From contig QGON01000071.1 of the NCBI GenBank assembly GCA_003660235.1, positions 310,001 through 374,000 on the forward strand: a DNA stretch of 64,000 nucleotides. Reading direction: 5' to 3'. Below are positions 49,966 to 60,150 of the stretch, piece after piece. The DNA comes from a bacterium endosymbiont of Escarpia laminata. GTDB taxonomy: Bacteria > Pseudomonadota > Gammaproteobacteria > Chromatiales > Chromatiaceae. The translations under genes and the position numbers were made by a program. The notes below the pieces were generated by a model. That model had not been told where the DNA came from, made no database searches, and was given only the letters and a program-made list of their open reading frames with translations. Positions within the stretch are counted from its first letter, which is position 1. Every line of letters begins with the position of its first letter.

Positions 49966-50598
49966 TTGTGCGACCGTCTGAGTCTCGATCAAGGCTTACT
50001 TTACGCGGAACATTGGTCAGCCGGAGCTGACTTTTTAGACTTGGTCGTTGAGCACTGTCTGCGGGAGAAGCCTTCAGTCGTGTTGGAGTGCAGCAGTGGA
50101 TTGAGCACACTACTGCTGGCACGCTGCTGCCAGTTGAACGGTAACGGTCATGTCTGGAGCCTTGAAAATGGCGAGGAGTACGCACAGGCCACTCAAGCTG
50201 CCCTGGCCTTCTACGGCCTGGATAACACGGCGACCGTTCTGCACGCGCCATTGGTTGGTGATCGGGAATTTCAGTGGGACACGCTCTCCGACCTATCCAT
50301 ACCGGCGATAGATATGCTGGTGATCGATGGCCCCTCAGGCTCTATCCAGAAGCACTCGCGATACCCGGCACTGCCGTTGTTGATGGAAAGACTGAATAGC
50401 CGCTGCACCGTCTATCTGGACGATGCGGCACGAGCGGATGAGCGACCAGTATTGAGGATAAAAACATTCATGGTGTTTTCCGAGCCAGATGGGGGTCCGG
50501 CATTTTCGGTGTTCATAAACCAGTCAAATCAGATCATCACGAAATGGTGCATGAATAATAGAGGAAGCCACCTGACGGCACCCCTTAATTCAGGTTAG
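49966..50598 (+). CDS. Class I SAM-dependent methyltransferase
   Basis: Predicted Rossmann-fold methyltransferase, 210 residues. Recognisable pieces are VLECSSGLSTLLLARCC (SAM motif I), VWSLENGEEYAQAT (motif II acidic residue) and MLVIDGPSG. The first codon is TTG; further upstream the frame is open to a TGA at 49876 and includes SYPDEYQPL, but no standard start codon occurs there. The true start is thus uncertain. Its substrate is not identifiable; the fold is of the small-molecule or class I SGNH-neighbour type. Confidence 0.7.
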   Translation: MCDRLSLDQGLLYAEHWSAGADFLDLVVEHCLREKPSVVLECSSGLSTLLLARCCQLNGNGHVWSLENGEEYAQATQAALAFYGLDNTATVLHAPLVGDREFQWDTLSDLSIPAIDMLVIDGPSGSIQKHSRYPALPLLMERLNSRCTVYLDDAARADERPVLRIKTFMVFSEPDGGPAFSVFINQSNQIITKWCMNNRGSHLTAPLNSG

Positions 50599-50633
50599 AC
50601 TCTCCCGATGTAGATCACGAACAGATACCGAAC

Positions 50634-50915
50634 ATGACACAACACACAATCCATTTTGAACACCGTCCCTCTGCGATGAAGTTGGAAATTACCGGTGTTT
50701 TTGACTGGCCAACCTGGGAAAAAGAGGTGTCCACATTCGAGTGGACCTATGACAAGAGCGAAACCTGCTATTTCCTGCGCGGCAAGGCCATAGTTACGCC
50801 GGAGGGCGGTGAGCCCCAGGAGTTTGGGCGCGGTGATCTGGTAACTTTTCCCGCAGGGATGAAGTGCACCTGGCAGATTCTCAAGGATGTGGAGAAGCAT
50901 TATAGTTTTGGGTGA
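50634..50915 (+). CDS. Small cupin-domain protein
   Basis: A single cupin (DUF861-type), 93 residues, with one beta-barrel: TYDKSETCYFLRGKAIVTPEGG and GDLVTFPAGMKCTWQIL. It probably binds a metal or small ligand, but the usual metal-binding His residues of the first motif are not clearly present (KSETCYF), so the activity is open. It lies 35 bases after the methyltransferase gene on the same strand. Confidence 0.88.
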   Translation: MTQHTIHFEHRPSAMKLEITGVFDWPTWEKEVSTFEWTYDKSETCYFLRGKAIVTPEGGEPQEFGRGDLVTFPAGMKCTWQILKDVEKHYSFG

Positions 50916-50965
50916 GGTGACAGCATGATTCTGTGCGAGGCATTATTTCCGACGTCTGGATACCC

Positions 50966-51036
50966 GTAGGCCTGATCAAGCTTAGCGGATCGGGCATGCA
51001 GAACTTGCCGGTTCCGCTACGTTTGAACCGGCCTAC
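50966..51036. repeat. Inverted pair of REP-like elements (copies 3 and 4), BIME-like
   Basis: Copy 3 (50966-50997, plus) and copy 4 (51005-51036, minus) face each other across 7 bases. Both have the GTAGGCC start and AGCGGA core of copies 1 and 2; copy 3 is the most divergent (GTAGGCCTGATCAAGC). As a pair they can fold into a long hairpin typical of BIME units. They lie in the spacer upstream of mutS. Confidence 0.8.
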
Positions 51037-51053
51037 ATGCCAACAGGATGATC

Positions 51054-51072
51054 CCCTCCCCACCGGGGAGGG
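51054..51072. repeat. GC-rich 8-bp hairpin upstream of mutS
   Basis: CCCTCCCC pairs perfectly with GGGGAGGG across loop ACC. There is no T-run, so it is not a standard terminator. It stands between the REP pair and mutS. Confidence 0.6.
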
Positions 51073-51157
51073 ACAGGGAGGGAGATCAATCGATCCTGAA
51101 ACCTGTAACCTTATTCCCCACGACAATTAAAGGTTTCAACTCAACACCAATCTCCAA

Positions 51158-53725
51158 ATGACGGAAAATGCACCCAAACACACACCTATGATGCAGCAGT
51201 ATCTTCGCATCAAAGGGGAGCATCCCAATATGCTGGTGTTCTATCGCATGGGGGATTTCTACGAACTCTTCTTCGCCGACGCGGAGAAGGCCTCGCGTCT
51301 GCTCGATATCACCCTGACCAAGCGGGGCCAGTCTGCAGGCAAACCTATCCCAATGGCCGGTGTGCCCTATCACGCCGCCGAGGGCTATCTGGCGAAGCTG
51401 GTGCGTTTGGGGGAATCAGTCGCTATCTGTGAACAGATCGGCGATCCGGCGACCAGTAAAGGCCCGGTGGAACGCAAGGTGGTGCGTATCGTCACACCCG
51501 GCACGGTGACTGACGAGGCACTGCTGGAGGACCGGCGGGAAAATCTATTGGCTGCGCTCAATGAAACGGAGAAGGGTTTCGGCCTCGCAGTGCTTGACCT
51601 TGGTAGCGGCCGTTTCACAGTCCAACAACTCGACACAAATGAAGCGCTAACCAGCGAACTCGAACGACTACACCCGGCTGAACTGCTGCTGGATGAGGAC
51701 TCCGGCCTGCCGGAGCGGCTCGACCTGCAGTGCGGCATCACCCGCCGCCCTGTCTGGCATTTCGATCTGGACGCCGCCACCCAACTGCTGACACGCCAGT
51801 TCGGCACCCGTGAACTCACCGGCTTCGGCTGTCAGGATCAGCCTCTCGCCGTCGGCGCTGCCGGTTGTCTGCTGCAGTATGTGGAGGAGACCCAGCACAG
51901 CGCCCTGCCCCACATCCTCAGCCTGCGGGTCGAACGGCGTGAGGACGCCATCATCATCGATGCCGCCACCCGCCGCAATCTCGAACTGGACCACTCCCTG
52001 TCAAACCAGCCCCAACACACCTTGGTAGGGATCATGGACCGCACCGCCACGCCGATGGGCAGCCGCATGCTGCGGCGCTGGCTCAACCGACCACTACGCG
52101 ATGCCGGCGCAGTCTCCGAGCGTCATGCCGCGATCGACGAATTGCTCAACCAACGCGCCTTCCCCGCCCTGCAGGAGACGCTGCAGGGCATCGGCGACAT
52201 CGAACGAATCCTCGCCAGAGTTGCACTTAAGAGCGCACGACCGCGGGATCTCAGTGTGCTGCGGGACGCCCTCGGAACCCTGCCCGAGCTGCAACAGTCG
52301 TTGACACCGCTTACCTCGCCCCTGCCAGGCGTCCTGTCGGATAAGATCGGCAAACACCCGGAGGTTCACGGCCTGCTGCAACGCGCCATTATCGAACAGC
52401 CGCCGATGCTGATCCGTGACGGCGGCGTGCTGGCGGAAGGCTATGATGAGGAGCTCGACCGACTGCGCAACCTGTCGCAGAATGCGGACCAGTTTCTGCT
52501 CGACCTGGAGCAACGTGAACGAAAGCGCACCGGCATCAACAACCTCAAGGTCAGCTACAACCGGGTACACGGCTACTACATCGAGATCAGCCGTCTTCAA
52601 TCGGACAAGGCACCGGAGGATTACGTCCGCCGCCAGACATTGAAGGGGGCAGAACGTTTCATCACCCCGGAACTGAAGAAGTTCGAGGATCAGGTACTCA
52701 GTGCCAGAGAGCGCTCACTGGCGCGGGAGAAATCACTCTACAATGAACTACTGGACCGGCTGGGAGCGTATCTCCAGCCCCTGCAAAACTGTGCGGAGGG
52801 CCTCGCCGCCCTGGATGTTCTTTGCAATCTGGCAGAACGGGCCGAGACCCTCGACCTGCGCCAGCCTGAGCTGAACCGGGAGCCTGGCCTCGAGATCCTC
52901 GATGGCCGCCACCCGGTGGTTGAACAGGTCAGCAGCACACCCTTCGTTGCCAACAACGTCCGATTCGACGAGAAACGCCGCATCCTGATCATCACCGGCC
53001 CCAATATGGGCGGCAAATCGACCTACATGCGGCAGATCGCAATCATCACCCTACTGGCCTATGCGGGAAGTTTCGTTCCGGCGAAGGCGGCCAGCCTCGG
53101 CCCCATTGACCGTATTTTCTCCCGCATCGGCGCATCGGACGACCTTGCCGGTGGGCGTTCCACCTTTATGGTGGAGATGGAGGAGACCGCAAACATTCTG
53201 CACAACGCCTCCGAGCAGAGCCTGGTATTGATGGATGAGATCGGGCGCGGCACCTCAACCTTCGACGGACTCTCCCTCGCCTGGGCCTGCGGCGTCGAGT
53301 TGGCGACACGCATCCGCGCCTTTACCCTCTTCGCCACCCACTACTTTGAGCTGACCACCCTGCCGGAAGAGTATCCCGGCATCGCCAATGTACATCTCGA
53401 TGCGGTGGAACATGGCGACTCCATCGTCTTTCTGCACGCTGTACGGGAGGGTCCCGCAAATCAGAGTTACGGCCTGCAGGTTGCCGCGCTGGCAGGGGTT
53501 CCCAAGGGAGTGATTAAACGTGCCCGGCAGCGATTAGGGGAGTTGGAGCAGGCGGCCCAGCAACACGCGGACCAGCAGCAGAACCAGCTGCCTCTGTTTA
53601 CAGCGGAACCCCAGGAGTCTCCCGCACTTGATATGCTGCGGGAGATCGATCCCGATGATCTGTCGCCCAGAAAGGCCCTGGAACAGCTCTATCTGCTGAA
53701 AAAGAAGCTGGCGCAACAGACATAG
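51158..53725 (+). CDS. mutS: DNA mismatch repair protein MutS
   Basis: Recognises mispaired bases and starts mismatch repair. It has 855 residues: the mismatch-contact motif [11 protein letters not shown] with the Phe-x-Glu pair near residue 30, then connector/lever/clamp domains, then the ABC ATPase with Walker [16 protein letters not shown] and the signature and Walker [13 protein letters not shown]. Length is normal. The start (CTCCAA ATG) lacks a strong SD. Confidence 0.97.
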   Translation: MTENAPKHTPMMQQYLRIKGEHPNMLVFYRMGDFYELFFADAEKASRLLDITLTKRGQSAGKPIPMAGVPYHAAEGYLAKLVRLGESVAICEQIGDPATSKGPVERKVVRIVTPGTVTDEALLEDRRENLLAALNETEKGFGLAVLDLGSGRFTVQQLDTNEALTSELERLHPAELLLDEDSGLPERLDLQCGITRRPVWHFDLDAATQLLTRQFGTRELTGFGCQDQPLAVGAAGCLLQYVEETQHSALPHILSLRVERREDAIIIDAATRRNLELDHSLSNQPQHTLVGIMDRTATPMGSRMLRRWLNRPLRDAGAVSERHAAIDELLNQRAFPALQETLQGIGDIERILARVALKSARPRDLSVLRDALGTLPELQQSLTPLTSPLPGVLSDKIGKHPEVHGLLQRAIIEQPPMLIRDGGVLAEGYDEELDRLRNLSQNADQFLLDLEQRERKRTGINNLKVSYNRVHGYYIEISRLQSDKAPEDYVRRQTLKGAERFITPELKKFEDQVLSARERSLAREKSLYNELLDRLGAYLQPLQNCAEGLAALDVLCNLAERAETLDLRQPELNREPGLEILDGRHPVVEQVSSTPFVANNVRFDEKRRILIITGPNMGGKSTYMRQIAIITLLAYAGSFVPAKAASLGPIDRIFSRIGASDDLAGGRSTFMVEMEETANILHNASEQSLVLMDEIGRGTSTFDGLSLAWACGVELATRIRAFTLFATHYFELTTLPEEYPGIANVHLDAVEHGDSIVFLHAVREGPANQSYGLQVAALAGVPKGVIKRARQRLGELEQAAQQHADQQQNQLPLFTAEPQESPALDMLREIDPDDLSPRKALEQLYLLKKKLAQQT

Positions 53726-53756
53726 ATAAATCAAACCCCAATCAAGGAGTATCACA

Positions 53757-53966
53757 ATGAGTGACCATGTCTATAAAAAGATCGAAGTGGTGGGTTCTTC
53801 CACCAAAAGCAGCGACGCAGCAATCCGCAATGCCATTAAACGCGCCGGTAAGTCCGTCCATAGCATGAACTGGTTCGAGGTAGTCGAGACACGAGGCCAT
53901 ATCCAGGACGGCAAGGTGGCCCACTGGCAGGTCACCGTGAAGATCGGTTTTCGGCTGGATGACTGA
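53757..53966 (+). CDS. Dodecin
   Basis: Small flavin-binding dodecamer, 69 residues. The fold pattern VYKKIEVVGSSTKSSDAAI and the flavin-stacking Trp in MNWFEV and the following RGHIQDGKVAHWQV fit the family. AAGGAG precedes the ATG. Thought to store or buffer flavins; the precise physiological role is not settled. Confidence 0.93.
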   Translation: MSDHVYKKIEVVGSSTKSSDAAIRNAIKRAGKSVHSMNWFEVVETRGHIQDGKVAHWQVTVKIGFRLDD

Positions 53967-54284
53967 AAAGACCCTGACTGGTGTCCGGCAAGAAATACTG
54001 TTTTAAACACGAAGCACACCAAGGACACACGACTGCATGGCAGAGATTGCTGCTGCACTATTTCTGCATTTCCTCCATCCCTGGAGGTTAGATGCGGGAT
54101 CGGGACCCGGCACTGGTTATCATCCTCGAACTCTATGCCTTCGCTACCCCTCTCTTCCACAACAGGAAGAGAGAGTAGCAGGCGATCTCGCCTCCTGTCG
54201 TTCTGCCCCACAAATGGTATAGTTTTCCCCAACACCACCTGCTATCTATCCATTGACCCAATGGCCAGGCCGGAAGGACGGAAA
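53967..54284. other. Spacer between dodecin and the lipoprotein gene
   Basis: About 320 bases. Two weak inverted repeats are visible (CTCTCTT with AAGAGAG near 54150, and CAGGCGA with TCGCCTG near 54180). No gene or regulatory site is clear. The lipoprotein frame extends leftward into this spacer from 54135, but its better start is at 54285. Confidence 0.4.
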
Positions 54285-55268
54285 ATGAAAGGAACTATCT
54301 CCCAACCCAACGCCAATACCCTGTCTGACAGATATGGTTTTCAACGTGGCTTCCTCAGCGCCATGGCACTTATCCTCTCTGGTTTGCTGCTGAGTGCCTG
54401 TGGCGCAGGCACATCAAAGATCAAACTGACAAATGGGCACATGGACAAACTCAGGCTCGCCTTTGTCGGGCGGGAGTTTGTTTTTCGAACGGATTGGCAC
54501 TCCAAAATGGTTATTTACAAAGGCAAGCCGGTTCACTGGTATGCCACCCATTACAACCAATCCTCACATGATAAGAAAGAGCAGCAGAAGCTCGGCAAGT
54601 TTCAGGCGCGTGGGGGAGACGTTGCCACCTTCACCGATGCCAGACCGTGGACATACCATGCACTGGCGCTCTATTTCAAAACTCAGCAAGGCAACAGAGG
54701 CATCCTCAGAATAAGCACACCCAACAAAGATTCTTGGGGTAGCGAATTCTATGAAGACATGACGAACCAAACAGCCACCGTGGACTGGGCCGAGGATCAG
54801 CTCACTAACGCAACCATCAAGTTCCTTGACAAGACGGAAACAGAAGCCGCAACGGTCCCCGCTGAATTGCCAGAACCGCCGGTGCAGCCGGAACTGACCC
54901 CCGTAGCGCCCGTCACACCAGCCCCGGCACAGATGGCTGAACCATCAATTTCCCGCCTCACCGTAACCGCGACACCACCCCGTGTCAGGCCCGGAGAGGT
55001 CCTGAAACTGCAACTCGACTACACCATCGACGCGGCCGACGGGCAGCCGGTGCCGGTAACCGAATCACGCAACCTGGTCTTCAACAGCCAGGCTCTGCCG
55101 GGTTATCCCAAAGAACGACAGGAAGCCCGCAGCAGCGGGAAGCATGCGACCAGCTTCCGCCAGAAGATCCCGTCGCAGGCAACACCAGGCACCTATACTT
55201 ACAAAGGCGAGGTCTGCATCCAGACCGGTTGTACCAGCCGGCTGGTGAGATTCACAATCGAACCCTGA
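54285..55268 (+). CDS. Lipoprotein with proline-rich linker and Ig-like C-terminal domain
   Basis: Unknown lipoprotein, 327 residues from the ATG preceded by GGAAGGACGG. A lipobox LLLSACGAG gives the lipidated Cys near residue 40. About residues 45-190 form one globular domain (FVGREFVFRTDW, KPVHWYATHYNQS); 190-230 is a Pro/Ala/Glu linker; 231-327 looks like an immunoglobulin-type sandwich ending with a disulfide pair in VCIQTGCTSRLVRF. It converges on the 1202-residue protein gene across 41 bases, so it may work with it, but this is only proximity. Confidence 0.78.
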   Translation: MKGTISQPNANTLSDRYGFQRGFLSAMALILSGLLLSACGAGTSKIKLTNGHMDKLRLAFVGREFVFRTDWHSKMVIYKGKPVHWYATHYNQSSHDKKEQQKLGKFQARGGDVATFTDARPWTYHALALYFKTQQGNRGILRISTPNKDSWGSEFYEDMTNQTATVDWAEDQLTNATIKFLDKTETEAATVPAELPEPPVQPELTPVAPVTPAPAQMAEPSISRLTVTATPPRVRPGEVLKLQLDYTIDAADGQPVPVTESRNLVFNSQALPGYPKERQEARSSGKHATSFRQKIPSQATPGTYTYKGEVCIQTGCTSRLVRFTIEP

Positions 55269-55309
55269 CAATTCGATTATTCAGGAGTGACGGCTGACGC
55301 ATTGTCTGG

Positions 55310-58300
55310 TTAAAAATCGGTATGTTCGAAACACTCTCCAAACTCGTAGATACCCGGGGCCTTGCCATCGCATTGACTGCTGAAGTCGCCTTCCCATTTA
55401 TCGAACCCCGAAGACTTGGTCTTGGCTGCGGGCTGTGACGACTTGGTTGCCCACCCCGCATTTGCGTTGTTGCCGGATTGCCGTCTGGGTGTCTTGGGCG
55501 CAGTATGGAGATTTTGGCGATGGCTCTGCTCGTACTTTTTCATCAAATCGCCATACTTGCGTTCGTTCTCCCGCACCTTGCGCTGGAAGATGTCGTCGGA
55601 ATAGGCGCCCGGATTTACTGTAGTACTGGTGCTGCGCGCGGCCTTGGCCTGACTGACCGCCCCCAAGACACCCATCAGGGCTCCCCTCAAGGCCTGGGCT
55701 GAACGTCTATTCTCTTCCCGGCGCTGTTCATAACGCGCCCGTTCGCGGTCCCGTTCATAAGCGCTCCTCTCCCCTTCCCGACGCGCCCGTTCAATGGCCT
55801 CTTCACGCTCCATTTTGGCAATTCGTTTGGCATCCTCCAGCAAGGAGCGAGCCGTCTTGTCCTGGCCAAGCCGGACCGAGGCGTTCTGCATCGCCCTCTT
55901 GAGCGCATCGATGCTCTCATTGACATTGCCGCGTTCCAGATTGCTGATCGCGTTTTGGATAGCATCCCGATAGCGTTTATCACGTTCCGCAAGCAGTTGG
56001 ATGGTACCGTAGTTCTGATTCAGCCATGCATGCTCCGGGTCCGCGTCTCGGGCCTGGTTGGCCAGACGCATTGCCCGCTGGAAGTCGCCATCGGCATTGG
56101 CGGCCCTAATGGCACTGACATACTGCTCCGCCGGACTAACCTGTTCGTATCCGCCGTCGCCCCATGCGCCGCCATCTGCACCACCACCCTGCTGGCCACC
56201 GGCGGCATGTTCCCGGAGGGCCTGGCGGATAAGTTCCTTCCGACGTTCAGGGTCCGGCTCGGTGAGCATGATCTCGGTGATCTTGTCAGTGAGTGCCTCT
56301 TCGCCGGAGACTGCTGTCTTTGGCGCCTCGTCGCCGTAACCGCTCTCGGCGCTGCCCCATCCGTCATCGGCCTCCGCCTCTTTCTGCTTTTCCTTCTCGG
56401 CAAGACGGGCCTTTTCCTCCTTCGCTTGCTTCTGTTTTTTCTCCTCGGCACGGCGGGCCTGCTTCCGTTTTTTCTCCTTGGCGAGCCAGGACTCTTCCTC
56501 TTCCGCCTTCTGCCTCTCCCCTTCGATCATCTGCCGGGCATAGTCACGCATGGCAACGGGATCAGGTTGGCTGCCAGCCAAGCCCCGGATCGTAGCGAGC
56601 TTTTTCGGCTCGACTTCGCTCAGATTGCCGTTGGCGATGGCGACGATTTTGTCCATCTCCGCCTGGTTGGCTGCGATCTCGCCCAGCAACTGTTCGACGC
56701 GTTGCCGGTTCTCCGGGCTGTTTGCGTTGCCAGAGAAGAGGATGCCTTCCAACTCCGCCGTCGCCTTGCGGTTTCGCTTGTCCGCCCAGCGCGCTTTGTC
56801 GTTAAGGTGTTGCACCATGGCGTTTTTCTGTGCCGACCAGTCGGAGCGCTCGTTGTAGGTCTCCATCTCGGCCGCCATATTGGCCGCCGCCCCGATTCCG
56901 ACAGCGTTTCCAACCACTTCGGCCCCGGCCTTCCCCATGGCAGGCAAGCCATCCCGCAGAAACTCCGACTTGCGTCCTTCCGCCTTGGCCTGCGCCTCCA
57001 TCTCACCCATCCGGCGGCCGATGATCTCCTTGTTGGGATCGATCAGCATCTGCTGGCCCAGATCCTGCAAATTCGAGGTGGTCGTGTCGGTATTGGCGGC
57101 CTGCTGTTTCAATCGGCCCAGTTCACCCTGTTCCGCAGCAGTCAGTGGCCCCGGCTTCTTCTCCAAATCACGAATCTTATTTTCCAGCTCGATCTTTTTG
57201 ATGCGCTGCCGCATCCGGGTATCTTCCACCGCCTTGCGCATCGGCTCATATCCCGAGCCCTCTTTGACGATGTCCGCCAGATCCTTTCCGGTAACCGACT
57301 GGTCAGAGCGATCCAGTACCTCACCCAGCTTTCGCGCCGTGGCCTCGCCCATCTGCAGACCCGCTTCCACACCCGCACCGACGGCGCCCACAACGTTGGT
57401 TTTTGGCTTGGGCCTGCGACCATCGATGGCAGTCACCTTGGCCTTGCCTCTCTTGCCCACAACCACCACATCGGTCGGACTGTCAGCCCAGGAGGGCCGT
57501 CTGCCGGCAGAGGGGAGATCCGGGTCTGCAATGCCCTGCCCTCTTCTTGCGCCTGTTCCACTCGCAGGCAAATCAGCGTCACTTGGAATCCCCGACCTCT
57601 TCGCGTTGGCACTCTGTTCCGCCGCGCCAAGCCGCCGCTGCAACTCATCATCCGGGATCGCGCCCTTGACCGGCTCTCCCCGATCTTTCCAGCCGCCACT
57701 GTAGGTCTCATCAGCAGTCTTCCTGCGTTTCTCGCCACTGAGAAATCTATCGCCGACCTCGTTGCCCTCTCGCACCCGCCGCCGATTGTTATCGATGTCA
57801 TCGGCGGCGTTTCTATTCCACTCCCTTTCCGTCGGATCGGCACTGCTTGCTTCACGATAGGATTGCCCGAAGTTTTCCCTCTCCTTGTCCCGCACATCTC
57901 CACGGCGATTGGCCCTCTGCTCCGCCGCGTCCATGTACTTGTTGGCCTTCTTTTGCCACTCTTTCACCTTTTGCGACTGAACCTCCGGCGAATCACCCAG
58001 ATCGGCGATGCCGGCGGTCACAGGATCACCATATTTCTGAAATGCCTTTGCCTGGTCGACCATCGTATCGGCCTGGGATTTACCGGTCTTCGGATCGATC
58101 TTAGCCAGCTCCCTCATCTCCGGGTCAGGATGCTGTGCCAGCGAACGTCTGAACTCCCCCTGGTCTTTGACAAAGGCGCCTCTGCTCTCGTCATACCTGA
58201 CCCGGTCCGACGCCTTGTCCATCTTCGACACCGACTTGCCCATGGTCTTCAGGTCACCGTCCGCACGACCGTGCTGAAATTTGGATGAGTGGTCGATCCC

Positions 58301-58918
58301 TTCACCCCGCGCATCCCTCACCTCCCCGAGATTGCCGGTGGCATCACGTCCGCCGGGGGTCTTGAAGGAGTCAAAATCGGTCTCCTTGGCCTTGTTCCCC
58401 GCAGCGGTCTCCTTGCGCCAGTAGACATGGTCATCCGTGTGATCGACCACCTTGCTGGGATTGCTGGTATCGACATCATGACCGCGGCGTTTCAACTCCT
58501 CGACCATCCTCTCATCGATCTGGTCCGTGTTGCCCGCCGTATCGACATCGGCCCGCACGTCCTTGGTATTACTTCCGGTCTGGGCGGCGCCGGTCCGTTT
58601 GATCATCTCATCTACGCGCTGGTTACGAGTATCCAGCCGGCTGTATTTGTCCTGAACCCGTTTTCGATCAGATAGGTAGCGGTCAAAGAGTGCATCCTGA
58701 TCAGCGCCGGATTGATTGGCGTGATTTCGATAACCTTCACGCAGGGCATCCAGTTCCTTCTGCTGGGCAGCACGCAACTGCCCGATGGGGATGGCGCCGT
58801 CTTGAATAGCGGTTTCAGCGAATGTCGGGGTGAGATACCCCAGGAAAAGGCAGAGGATTATGCAGGCCTTTGCAAGAAAATTCAGAGACGGGAAAAAACG
58901 ATTGTTCACGCTGCCCAT
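55310..58918 (-). CDS. Giant secreted coiled-coil protein of unknown function (1202 residues)
   Basis: Not recognised. The chosen ATG (58918) has GGGAGGTGG just upstream and opens a signal peptide MGSVNNRFFPSLN...TFA|ETA; a frame 22 codons longer lacks a good RBS. The mature protein is very hydrophilic and mostly helical: a Arg/Asp/Glu/Gln-rich N-terminal third, a central part with Gly-Ala-rich segments (GAVGAGVEAGLQMGEA, AGAEVVGNAVGIGAAANMA), a Lys/Glu-Arg coiled coil near residues 840-890, a TPR-like part (FQRAMRLANQARDADPEHAW) and a C-terminus with a Cys pair (SSQCDGKAPG, FGECFEH). No enzyme motif was seen. It may be an outer-surface or periplasmic scaffold. Confidence 0.75.
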   Translation of the reverse strand: MGSVNNRFFPSLNFLAKACIILCLFLGYLTPTFAETAIQDGAIPIGQLRAAQQKELDALREGYRNHANQSGADQDALFDRYLSDRKRVQDKYSRLDTRNQRVDEMIKRTGAAQTGSNTKDVRADVDTAGNTDQIDERMVEELKRRGHDVDTSNPSKVVDHTDDHVYWRKETAAGNKAKETDFDSFKTPGGRDATGNLGEVRDARGEGIDHSSKFQHGRADGDLKTMGKSVSKMDKASDRVRYDESRGAFVKDQGEFRRSLAQHPDPEMRELAKIDPKTGKSQADTMVDQAKAFQKYGDPVTAGIADLGDSPEVQSQKVKEWQKKANKYMDAAEQRANRRGDVRDKERENFGQSYREASSADPTEREWNRNAADDIDNNRRRVREGNEVGDRFLSGEKRRKTADETYSGGWKDRGEPVKGAIPDDELQRRLGAAEQSANAKRSGIPSDADLPASGTGARRGQGIADPDLPSAGRRPSWADSPTDVVVVGKRGKAKVTAIDGRRPKPKTNVVGAVGAGVEAGLQMGEATARKLGEVLDRSDQSVTGKDLADIVKEGSGYEPMRKAVEDTRMRQRIKKIELENKIRDLEKKPGPLTAAEQGELGRLKQQAANTDTTTSNLQDLGQQMLIDPNKEIIGRRMGEMEAQAKAEGRKSEFLRDGLPAMGKAGAEVVGNAVGIGAAANMAAEMETYNERSDWSAQKNAMVQHLNDKARWADKRNRKATAELEGILFSGNANSPENRQRVEQLLGEIAANQAEMDKIVAIANGNLSEVEPKKLATIRGLAGSQPDPVAMRDYARQMIEGERQKAEEEESWLAKEKKRKQARRAEEKKQKQAKEEKARLAEKEKQKEAEADDGWGSAESGYGDEAPKTAVSGEEALTDKITEIMLTEPDPERRKELIRQALREHAAGGQQGGGADGGAWGDGGYEQVSPAEQYVSAIRAANADGDFQRAMRLANQARDADPEHAWLNQNYGTIQLLAERDKRYRDAIQNAISNLERGNVNESIDALKRAMQNASVRLGQDKTARSLLEDAKRIAKMEREEAIERARREGERSAYERDRERARYEQRREENRRSAQALRGALMGVLGAVSQAKAARSTSTTVNPGAYSDDIFQRKVRENERKYGDLMKKYEQSHRQNLHTAPKTPRRQSGNNANAGWATKSSQPAAKTKSSGFDKWEGDFSSQCDGKAPGIYEFGECFEHTDF

Positions 58919-59085
58919 ATCCACCTCCCAATAATCAGGCATTCGGGGAAAGCCGGTATTGCTCCCCGATTGATGGGACGCCACAGGTTGCTGATTGGGA
59001 AATCTGATCCGTCAGCATGAATGATTATCCATCAAATATTGATTATAACCACTCTCACAGCATGCTTACTAATCACCACAGCTTT

Positions 59086-60150
59086 TCAGGTCGCCGGTGA
59101 GCGAATACGGGAAAAAAATTCTCCAATCGACTCCGACAGTGTCCCGGATCGTTTGGGATCACGCAGACTGGCCAGCATGAAGCTGCGGGTAGCGGGAAGA
59201 AACAGCAGATCTGCCAGCACCCGGTTGAAAAAGTCCTGCGACTCTTCGGATGCAGCAAGAGCTTCGAGAAACCGGCGGCGCAGCTCTTCGTTCTGCAGCG
59301 TCTCCCAGGCCCGTCCGCCAATCGACGTGAGCACATCGCTGCGGGAGGCGATCGGGTGATTCAGCACACTGCCGATCAGCTGATCCCTATAGGTCAGGGA
59401 GATGCTGTTGGAGATGCCACGAATTCCGGCAGTGACTATTTGGGGATCAGGCTCATCCTCTGCCAGGGTCAGCTCCACCCTTTTACAGAGCGCTTCGGCA
59501 ATCGCCACCGGCACCACTTCATTTTCCAGACAATGACAGAGCGCCTCCAACGGCGATGGGGGCAGATGTGGAATCGCCTCGGCGATTTGCCTGGCCATCT
59601 CCGGCCCGGCACAGCGGGCAGCCAGATCGGCAATACCCTGATAGCCGAGAAAAGACCACTGATCCCAGCCGAGCTTACCCTGAAAATAGCCGACCGCATG
59701 ATCATAGTAGCGGGAAGCAGGCTGTTTCAGCAGCAGAGTAAGCTTGGCGTGCAGCACAGCCAGGCGTTCCTGTTTCGGTTGAAAGGCGTAGGGATTATCC
59801 TCCAACGCAGCCTGGAACTGTTCCCCATTGCTTACCGCCTTGAGTTTTTCCCCCAGGCTCTCCACCAGTCGATGCATGAAATCATCCCGTGCGGCCAGCA
59901 TCAGCTTGCCCTGTTCGTCCAAAGGGAAACGCAGGAACCAGATAAATGGTTCATCCTGACTTACACGGTCATGAAAGACCAGGGCAAACCAGGCCTGCTG
60001 TTGTAGTGGCTGTGGATAGGGAAGCTCGGTTCTTTCGAACTTGAGAAAATCATCGTGGGGGATTTTGCTGACGCGGCGTCCCATGTCGAAGAAACGCAGA
60101 CGTCCACCGGACGTTTCGAGAAACTCCGTCAGGCTGGCTATCTCACTCAT
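59086..60150 (-). CDS. DUF3549 family protein
   Basis: Uncharacterised gammaproteobacterial family (recognised from the opening MSEIASLTEFLETSGG and the FFDMGRR pattern), 354 residues, no signal or membrane segment. The start shares ATGA with the ycgN-like stop, so the two are coupled. An ATG 4 codons upstream also exists. The function is unknown; conserved neighbours suggest a housekeeping role. Confidence 0.8.
   Translation of the reverse strand: MSEIASLTEFLETSGGRLRFFDMGRRVSKIPHDDFLKFERTELPYPQPLQQQAWFALVFHDRVSQDEPFIWFLRFPLDEQGKLMLAARDDFMHRLVESLGEKLKAVSNGEQFQAALEDNPYAFQPKQERLAVLHAKLTLLLKQPASRYYDHAVGYFQGKLGWDQWSFLGYQGIADLAARCAGPEMARQIAEAIPHLPPSPLEALCHCLENEVVPVAIAEALCKRVELTLAEDEPDPQIVTAGIRGISNSISLTYRDQLIGSVLNHPIASRSDVLTSIGGRAWETLQNEELRRRFLEALAASEESQDFFNRVLADLLFLPATRSFMLASLRDPKRSGTLSESIGEFFSRIRSPAT

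Noticed and set aside
50117-50140. TGGCACG-like -24 element
   Set aside because: It is inside the methyltransferase coding region and lacks a -12 TTGC at the right distance.
55955-58288. A 777-codon open frame on the plus strand opposite the 1202-residue gene
   Set aside because: It lies fully antisense to a gene with a good RBS and signal peptide; its composition (many Leu, Arg, Pro, Ser) is what antisense of a charged helical gene gives, and no domain is visible.
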